This document shows positions 57,423-64,000 of a stretch of 64,000 nucleotides of DNA, piece by piece; position 1 is the first letter of the stretch; each line of letters starts with the position of its first letter. The translations under genes and the position numbers were made by a program. Under the pieces are notes generated by a model. The model made no database searches and had not been told where the DNA came from. It was given only the letters and a program-made list of their open reading frames with translations. The DNA lies in contig CM060909.1 in NCBI GenBank assembly GCA_030737875.1, positions 29,099,659 through 29,163,658 of the forward strand, given 5' to 3'. This DNA is from Allium sativum (Eukaryota > Streptophyta > Magnoliopsida > Asparagales > Amaryllidaceae).

Positions 57423-58820
57423 GGAATGATTTAGGGATTTATTATTTTGGGGAGACAAATATAATTTCGGCTGGAAAGAATAATGAGGAGGCAAAATAAT
57501 GGGTAAAGAAATGAAAGAGGATGGTTTGCATACGAGGGAGGATGCATGGTGTAATATTTCTGATGTTTTTGAAACTTGTTGCAAACTTACTTTTAGCGAA
57601 GATAAGTGTTTTTAAAACATTAAACAACTAATTATTCAAGAGTAAACACCACTTTATTTTTATACTAATATCCATCATAATACAAGAGTGTTTATATATT
57701 TCAAATATACAGTATAAATTTAAACCAAATGCAACTAACAAATTTATATAAATTAAAAATACAATTCTCAAGTTAAATGGAAAATGAATTAAAAATTTCT
57801 CAAAAATAAATTTCCATTAATTTAAAAAAATATTATAAACAAATCTCAAGTTAAAGGAAAACAAAATTTAAGCTTTACTAATAATATGTACTCAATTTGA
57901 AATAAAAATATTTCTAACGTTTTAACAAAACATTTAAATCGAATATAAAATTTTAAATTTACAAAAATCAATCTAAAACCAAAATGAAATGATTAGATTT
58001 CAAATTTTAACCAAATATAAATTTCCTAAATTTCAATTCAAAATTAATTTCATATTTTAAAACATTAAAAATCTTGGTTCATTATAATTTACATTGAGAA
58101 CGTATTTAGTAGCGATGACGATTATAAGACGAGGTCTTAAGTGACTAGTTTCCACCATAGAGTCCTAAGTGATTGAAGGAATCCATCTATAAATAGACAT
58201 ATATAATGGCCTTAAGTGATCATATGGTAGTCCATCTCATAGGGTATTAAGCGATAATAAAATCCGCCCTTATAAACAAACGTGTAGGCCTTGAGTGACG
58301 TTAAGCCTAAGTAATACATATATTTGTGTGTTGAATTTGCATAGATATAATTTGATGAATTATATTGCCAAGTACAGAAAATAAACATTCCTTAATTTTA
58401 TGTGATTTTCATTCACCAAAGCTTATTATTCTGACCTCTCTCCTCATAACAATTAAATAGGTTGCTGGTGGGAATGCTTGAGTGATGGAGTCATGGAGAC
58501 TGGAGCCTGGCGAAGGAGATTATGTAGTTATTATTATCATGCTTGGCAGTTTATTGTGATTGTAGGATGATTATTATTGACGTACCTAGATATGACAGTT
58601 AGAATTTGATGTAATTAACATTATTGTGTTTATGATTAATGGTACATCTATTTTCGGTTATTATATTTTATCCTTTCCGCTGTAAGATTTTGATTTCGTT
58701 TTCAGTTTAGCTTTGTTTATGTATTCCTTATAAGAACCAACAATCCATTTACAATAGATCTAAGTTTCAGTGAGTCTTTTTGATGTCGGGATATAGGCCC
58801 ATTCCGAGCAGGTTGTTACA

Positions 58821-59378
58821 CCGCACCCCCACCATTGCCACCCCCGGACCCCTCTATAGGGGATACCAATTGAATTTTTTTATAAAAAACTTATTAGAAT
58901 TCCTCACCTTTTATCAAATTTAAGAATATTTTAAGCATTGTCATGGAAATTAGTACATATATGAAAGTAGCTTACGGCTTTGAACTTTTACTTAGTGTAA
59001 AAAACTCATAGTTTTGTTATTAGTGACTTACCGAAGTCATTACACATATTAAATTCATAGTAGAGTGTAATTCTTTTTTCCTACACGTTAATAGCCTTGC
59101 GTAATATTCTTATTTCATGAATGTTATAGAGACGGTCCAATCTCGTAGAAAGCGGACTTTCTCATTCATATAGGTGGGTTTTAAATTAAAGTGACTGCAA
59201 GTTACTCCTTCATATAATTGAAGCCGTTAAGAATTTTCATCATCCTTTATACAGCAGAAATTATGCATCAGAGATATTGAAATGAGATCTATTATTGTAC
59301 TCTAGTGTATCTCCAATTTCATTCTTCAACTAGTTTGTACCGTTTGAACTTTGTCTGTTTTTCAATGGTTCCCATTTG
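58821..59378. other. Unassigned spacer between two LTRs
   Basis: It opens with a C-rich stretch (CCGCACCCCCACCATTGCC) containing CCCCTCTATAGGGG, then turns AT-rich. No gene or terminal motif was recognised. It may be the sequence that flanked the outer element before the later insertions. Confidence 0.4.
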
Positions 59379-60295
59379 TGTAATAACCCGGAAAATCTGG
59401 GCCAGTTTAAAATTTTTAATTTGGCAATTTTAATGAATTTTGAATATTTAAAATGAATTATTTTAAATAATATCGACGAGAAATTTATTTTGAATATAAT
59501 TCGACGTATATATTATACGCGTCGTCGTTAGAATATAAATATTTATATATAATTATAAATAGAATTGAAAATGGCGCGGTAGTTCGATAATTCGATTTCA
59601 AACTTCAATTGAATGTACCGGGTGCAAAACAATCCGGATTTTAGTGAAACCAAAAATAATGGAATCTAATAGTGAATATCTTTCCAACGAATCCGAAAAA
59701 TCAAAAGTTCGTAGCGGGAATCAAAAGATATGTCCAGTTGAAAATTCTGAATAGTCGCTATGGAATTCAGGCCCTTAAAAATGGACATTTTGCAAATGAC
59801 CTCGGATTTCAACGAAACCACTTTTGTTGGGTCCGTGATGTCGAATTATTGTTAGATTCCAGATTTCATAATTTTTCGAATCAATATGTGAGCGTGGCAA
59901 AAGAAAACGCTTCTGACCAGTTTCAGTTGAATTTAATCGACTGGAAATTGGCCATTTTTCATACGGTCTTAGAATTCGACGAAACTAGTTTTGTTAGGAC
60001 CGTATCGTCAATACGAAGCTAGAAAATATTTTTCGGGAATTTTTAGAGTTAGTATGTGACCTCGGTAATTCGAAATGTACGTTTAGAATTCAATAAAGTG
60101 ATTTAAATGTAAATTTAACGGAAACTGATTGTAACAGCCGAATCAACTTGCGGTACATATCCCATTGTGTTCGGAATGGGGGTAGAACGCTATGGACGAC
60201 AGGCGGTGGGCCTCGTTTCGAGGTCGTATGTAAAAGTCAACTCTTTGCAAATTAAATAATTAATAAATAAATAAATATAATAAAAAAATCTTATC

Positions 60296-60660
60296 TCCCC
60301 CCCCCCCCCCCCTTAAAACCTTCTGGCCCCCCCGTATCATTATAGAAAGAAGAGAAAAAAAAAAGAAAAAAAGAAAAAAAAAGGGGAGGATCGGAGGAGC
60401 GCCCCCCCTCCCCCCCGATCAGTCGCCGCCGCCTCCACAGAGGTGGGGCGCCACCTCGTAAACCCCCCCTTCCCTCGCGAACGAGATCGGACCCCCATCT
60501 CGCAATCGAACCCCCCCTGAAGCCCCTCAGCCGCCGACGATGCCGCCGAGCCTGGCCACCGCACCCCTTCGAGGAAGACGACCGCCGCCTAACCCTTCCA
60601 CCTCCTCCGACGCCTTCTTTCTTCCCCCCCCCCTTTTCGCAGAGCACTGTAAGTGATTTT
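60296..60660. repeat. C-rich tract and GC-rich island inside the LTR
   Basis: A run of about 15 C at 60297-60312 is followed by a purine run and a C/G-rich block (GCCGCCGCCTCC, CCGACGATGCCGCCG). It is strikingly different from the AT-rich surroundings. Minus-strand frames through it are low-complexity Gly/Arg products and are not believed. Confidence 0.7.
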
Positions 60661-60689
60661 GTTTTATTTTTATTTGTATTTTGAAATTC

Positions 60690-61010
60690 TTAAAACTGGT
60701 TTTTTTTTAGATTTAAAAACTGATTTTTTAGATTTTTAAAAACTGATTTTTTTTAGATTTAAAAACTGATTTTTTAGATTTTTAAAAACTGATTTTTTTT
60801 AGATTTAAAAACTGATTTAAAAGGAGTTTTAAAACTGATTTTATTTTAAAAAGGTTTAAACTTTGAAATAGAAAAAAAGGTTTAAACTTTGAAATAGAAA
60901 AAAAAGGTTTAAACTTTGAAATAGAAAAAAAGGTTTAAACTTTGAAATAGAAAAAAAAAGGTTTAAACTTTGAAATAGAAAAAAAGGTTTAAACTTTGAA
61001 ATAGAAAAGG
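60690..61010. repeat. Two adjacent AT-rich tandem repeats
   Basis: At about 60690-60840 words of the form AGATTTTTAAAAACTGATTTTTT repeat about six times. At 60851-61009 six units of 26-28 bp (AAAAAGGTTTAAACTTTGAAATAG) follow, differing mainly in the length of the A run. GGTTTAAACTTTGAA starts at 60853, 60879, 60906, 60932, 60960 and 60985. Confidence 0.85.
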
Positions 61011-61427
61011 CGGAATTTTTATTGAGTAGAAGAAGTAAAAATATGATTTTTATATTTTTAAAGTATTAAAAATATGATTTTTATATTTTTAAAGTATTAA
61101 AAATATAATCTTTACTATATGGAAGACGTAAAAATATGATTTTTGTTTATGTAGAGAAGTAAAAATATAATTTTTACATGATAGGAATATTAAAAATATC
61201 ATCTTTATATGTGTAGAAAAATAAAGATGAGATTTTATAAAGATGAAATCTTTAACTTTGAAAAGGCGAAGTCTATGTTTTTATAAAGATGAAAACTTTA
61301 TTTTTATAAAGGCGAAAACTTTATTTTTGAAAAGGCTAAATCTTTATTTTAGAAAAGGGAAATCTTTATATGGAAAATAGCGTGATATAAAAAATAATTT
61401 TTATCTATACAACATAGTAGTATAAAA

Positions 61428-61611
61428 ATTCGATTTTTATATATTGAATAGCGAACTAAAAATTCGATTTTTATATATTGAATAGCGAACTAAAAATTCG
61501 ATTTTTATATATTGAATAGCGAACTAAAAATTCGATTTTTATATATTGAATAGCGAACTAAAAATTCGATTTTTATATATTGAATAGCAAAGTAAAAATT
61601 CGATTTTTACA
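61428..61611. repeat. 34-bp tandem repeat
   Basis: ATTCGATTTTTATA followed by TATTGAATAGCGAACTAAAA, with starts at 61428, 61462, 61496, 61530, 61564 and 61598, exactly 34 bp apart. The last full unit carries GCAAAG in place of GCGAAC. Confidence 0.9.
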
Positions 61612-62588
61612 TAGGTAGTGAAAGCGGACAACGAAGATGACGAAGATGCGATAGCAATGAAGATTTCTATCAATAAAGTGCCGTGGAGCTAGGATAGCTA
61701 TATGTGAGAATTTCTCACCTTTCAATTTCTTTTCTAGTTATATATATATACTAGGATGCAGACGGTGCTTAGTAGCACCCGACACAATCGTCCACAGACC
61801 ATGGACTTGTTTGTTTGGTTGCATAGATTAGTTGAATTATTTGTTTGAAATGAATTGAATTGTTTGGTGAGATGAAATTGATTTGATTGATGTGTGAATG
61901 GCGTGGGCCTTCACTAGACCGGGGATAAGGCTAGGCCTCGTCCCGTTTCTAGTATCGTGCCGTTATGCCGCCGAAATTTTCTAAAATAAGTTAGAAAAAT
62001 AAAAATATCATTTTATTGAATAAATGAATTGAATAGAAATTCATAAGTTGAAATAAAATGTTTTATCGTTAAAAATATAATTTTTAACGTGAAGTGAATA
62101 AAATAGAATATTCATTTACAAACCAGACGGTTTGTTTATGTACACCTATTTGAATGACATTGATTGGGACGATAAATTTTACACATCGCCCAACAGCACA
62201 AATAAAATATGTGTTTGATTGTTTGAAACCCCACACGGGTGTTGGGATGAAATTTGAAGTTCACTCATCCTGATTGATTAAATATGTCGATCGATTGATT
62301 GACAGGCTGTTATAAGCGTTGAATATCTATATTTGATGCTTTTACAGTGTAGTGCACTTTGGTTGATGGTTGATTATTTTCAATGTTATTATATACATGT
62401 GTTGTATGAAAATCCATATAATTAACTTTATATGGTAATTGATTGGGCCTCATTCCAATCGTGAAAATAAAGAATATTTTGATAATAGGAAATATTTGAA
62501 ATAGAATATTTGAAAATAGAAATATGTGAAGCCGTGATGATTAGATTGACGCCATTTTGACGTGAACGATATTTATATCGATTTTAAA

Positions 62589-62777
62589 ACGATTTCGAAA
62601 TGAATTGAATTGAAAACGATTTCGAAATGAATTGAATTGAAAACGATTTCGAAATGAATTGAATTGAAAACGATTTCGAAATGAATTGAATTGAAAACGA
62701 TTTCGAAATGAATTGAATTGAAAACGATTTCGAAATGAATTGAATTGAAAACGATTTCGAAATGAATTGAATTGAAT
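62589..62777. repeat. 27-bp tandem repeat with a palindromic core
   Basis: Seven near-identical units, starting at 62589, 62616, 62643, 62670, 62697, 62724 and 62751. Each contains the perfect palindrome ATTTCGAAAT followed by GAATTGAATTGAAA. Because 27 is a multiple of three, the minus strand gives a repetitive open frame (9-residue unit) that is not a gene. Confidence 0.92.
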
Positions 62778-63643
62778 ATGAATTCAAATTGAATTGAAAT
62801 TTGAATTGAATAGAAATGAATATTTAAAACGAATTTATAAAGAAGAATTCAATTTTGATTTGAATTGAAATGAAAGTTGAAATTGCTTTTGAAATGAATT
62901 TTAAAACTATTTATATAATTCGTTTTAAATAGAAATCGACGAAATATATATTATATATATAATATAATGGCCTGAATAGAACGCGCCGCGCCGCGGCAGT
63001 TCGTGAATTTCGACCATTTATTTCAAACGGGCATTACGGGAGATCCGACCGTCGGATTCTCCTAAAACCGGAACCGTTGGGTTCGTATCGAAAAGAGCTT
63101 TCTAATGAATATTAGAAATTTGAAATCTAACGGTTGGATTTGGAATTATGTCCAAATCAAATTTGAAAAAGGTCGCTGTAAGTGCAGTTCGATGGCCGTT
63201 GATGGAAATCGACTGTACAGGCCTTGATAAAATTATTAAAAATAGTAATAATTTGTGTAAAATCATAAGAAATGATTTGTGAAGATTTGGGATGAAAAAC
63301 TCCATATTTGAAAAGATAAAAATAGATTTTTATCGAAATGAACTAGTTTTGAACTAGAAATATAATTCTATTTATTTTTAAATAAATAAATTGAATTTGA
63401 AAAGGGTTTTAAAAATAACCAAAATTTCCAATGATTGCATTGGAGTGGATTTGAATCGAAATTGTCTTCGGAATATTTCGATGTTGGAATTCGTGATTAT
63501 ACATATGTTGTTATGGAAATTTGAAAGATATATATTTATATCGTTATTTCCAATACGACATTTGTTAGTCGTAGAATTTGATATTGAATATAAGCCGATA
63601 TATTTTCTATTCAGAGCCTTGTATTGAATATCAAATGTGATTT

Positions 63644-63894
63644 GGGTTTGTCGTGAATGGTGTCTTCACTAACACTGTTCTTGAACCCAGTTGAGAAAAG
63701 ATTAAATCATTTTATATAGATTTAATGAAGTGTGCCAATTAAATAATATTTAATTGGAACTGAATGGATATTGATTTTTGGGTTTATCGTGGACAGTGTT
63801 TTAAATAACACTAGTTCTTTAACCCGATAATTAATGAATGTGATTTTGGGTTTATCGTGAACTGTGTTTTAAATGACACTGATTCTTTAACCCA
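63644..63894. repeat. Three dispersed copies of a 46-47-bp hairpin-forming motif
   Basis: Copies at 63644-63689, 63780-63825 and 63848-63894 share GGGTTT(A/G)TCGTG at one end, TTCTTTAACCC at the other and an inner GTGTTTTAAATAACACT-like inverted repeat. Outer (GGGTT/AACCC) and inner (AGTGTT/AACACT) arms could fold into a stem. Confidence 0.75.
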
Positions 63895-64000
63895 GTTAAA
63901 GATTAAAACTAAGTGGAGTTTTAATGAATCTTTAATTAGATTGAAATGATCGAGAATGGAGTAGCACCAGTTTTGCTCCAGGCGATAGTTAAATCTTTAA

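Larger units (their letters stand above)
14623..58086 (-). mobile_element. LARD-type LTR retrotransposon carrying nested insertions
   Basis: Two related LTRs (14623-20449 and 25196-58086) flank an internal region (20450-25195). The 5-bp target duplication ATTTA is perfect at 14618-14622 and 58087-58091. On the minus strand a primer-binding site (TGGTATCAG) follows the right LTR and a purine-rich tract precedes the left LTR, so the element is transcribed right to left. Without insertions it would be about 10.5 kb: LTRs of about 2.95 and 2.80 kb and 4.75 kb internal. There is no recognisable gag, protease, RT, RNase H or integrase, which defines a large retrotransposon derivative that relies on proteins from a partner element. 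Just before the polypurine tract a pol-terminus-like stretch remains, pointing to chromovirus ancestry. Confidence 0.88.
25196..58086 (-). mobile_element. 5' LTR of the LARD, interrupted by the 30-kb CACTA element
   Basis: In plus orientation it begins TGTAACAAACTG at 25196 and ends GGTTCATTATA at 58086 (GTTACA in the other LTR). Its two parts, 25196-26142 and 56084-58086, together match the other LTR. The CACTA insertion between them is absent from that copy, where the uninterrupted target GGTATACACACTACAG lies at 15565-15580. Positions 56330-56450 contain about 110 bases missing from the other LTR. Confidence 0.85.
3857..58820 (+). mobile_element. Outer chromovirus-type 3' LTR, split by three large insertions
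   Basis: The LTR starts TGTAATACC at 3857 directly after the polypurine tract and appears to end GGTTGTTACA at 58820. After removal of the hAT (4736-9216), the CACTA (9538-13315) and the LARD (14623-58086), with their target duplications, about 3.2 kb remains: 3857-4735, 9225-9537, 13319-14622 and 58092-58820. The end segment (TTTCCGCTGTAAGATTT near 58675) closely resembles the end of the solo LTR at 42583-48908 (TTCCGCTGTGAGATT near 48726), which supports a related LTR family. Near-repeats of TTAAGTG occur on both sides of the LARD (14290-14335 and 58135-58300), consistent with one interrupted sequence. The 5' partner lies outside the window. Confidence 0.6.
59379..64000 (+). mobile_element. 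Start of a long LTR of the same family as the solo LTR, cut by the window edge
   Basis: It starts TGTAATAACCCGG and within 200 bases has GGCGCGGTAGTTCG, GTACCGGGT, GATATGTCCA and ATAGTCGCTATGGAAT, parallel in order to the solo LTR at 42868-43065. A third relative of that segment lies inside this LTR at about 62990-63180 (GCGCCGCGGCAGTTCG ... ATTATGTCCAAATC ... GGTCGCTG), which implies either an internal duplication or a nested LTR. Several tandem repeats and a C-rich tract make up much of the interior. No pol domain is visible. Confidence 0.6.

Noticed and set aside
60291..60647. Gly/Arg-rich minus-strand ORFs
   Set aside because: They are low-complexity translation of a C-rich tract, with overlapping frames equally open.
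62584..62787. 67-codon repetitive minus-strand ORF
   Set aside because: It is open only because a 27-bp tandem repeat keeps frame; there is no start context or domain.

Overview
This window looks like intergenic DNA from a large, AT-rich eudicot plant genome. It is built almost entirely of transposable elements inserted into one another. The families are typical of plants: Tekay/Del-type chromovirus LTRs, a Tork-like Ty1/copia element, CACTA (En/Spm) elements, hAT elements with a RICESLEEPER-like transposase, and an L1-type ORF1 retroposon. I found no confident host gene, rRNA gene or intact tRNA gene. All family names rest on motif recognition by eye; no database search was possible.

Outer layer. 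At 1-2745 there is leader-like sequence and a minus-strand LTR element with a gag-like pseudogene, a tRNA-derived primer-binding site and an LTR at 1922-2745. At 2746-3856 there is a decayed chromovirus pol end leading to a polypurine tract. The LTR that follows runs from TGTAATACC at 3857 to GTTGTTACA at 58820. This single LTR (about 3.2 kb of its own sequence) has been split by three insertions: a hAT element (4736-9216, TSD ATATATAT), a CACTA element (9538-13315, TSD TTG) and a very large nested element (14623-58086, TSD ATTTA). A further long LTR begins at 59379 and runs out of the window.

The nested core. The element at 14623-58086 is a minus-strand LTR retrotransposon with LTRs of about 2.8-2.95 kb and an internal region of 4.7 kb without gag or pol, so it is a LARD-type derivative. 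Its 3' LTR (14623-20449) was hit by an ORF1-only LINE-like retroposon (17310-20320, 18-bp TSD), which then received two small hAT elements (17721-18136 and 19882-20169). Its 5' LTR (25196-58086) was hit by a 29.9-kb CACTA element (26143-56080, TSD ACA). Each LTR preserves the empty target site of the insertion found in the other, which confirms both boundaries.

Inside the big CACTA element are two hAT elements (30102-31198 and 39226-40703), a copia element (31743-37419) and a 6.3-kb solo LTR (42583-48908, TSD TTATC). Its only recognisable gene is a plus-strand multi-exon TNPA/Ptta-type gene (40975-52525) that ends in three copies of a DUF8039-like domain. The solo LTR lies within one of its introns. 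No TNPD-type DDE transposase was seen, so the element would depend on another copy for movement.

Every recognisable coding region carries stops, frameshifts or insertions. The main interest is the fully resolvable insertion order and several odd features: the extended tRNA-like primer site, the half-LINE, the LTR-borne exon with a conserved splice donor, the triple-domain CACTA gene, and hairpin-rich repeats.
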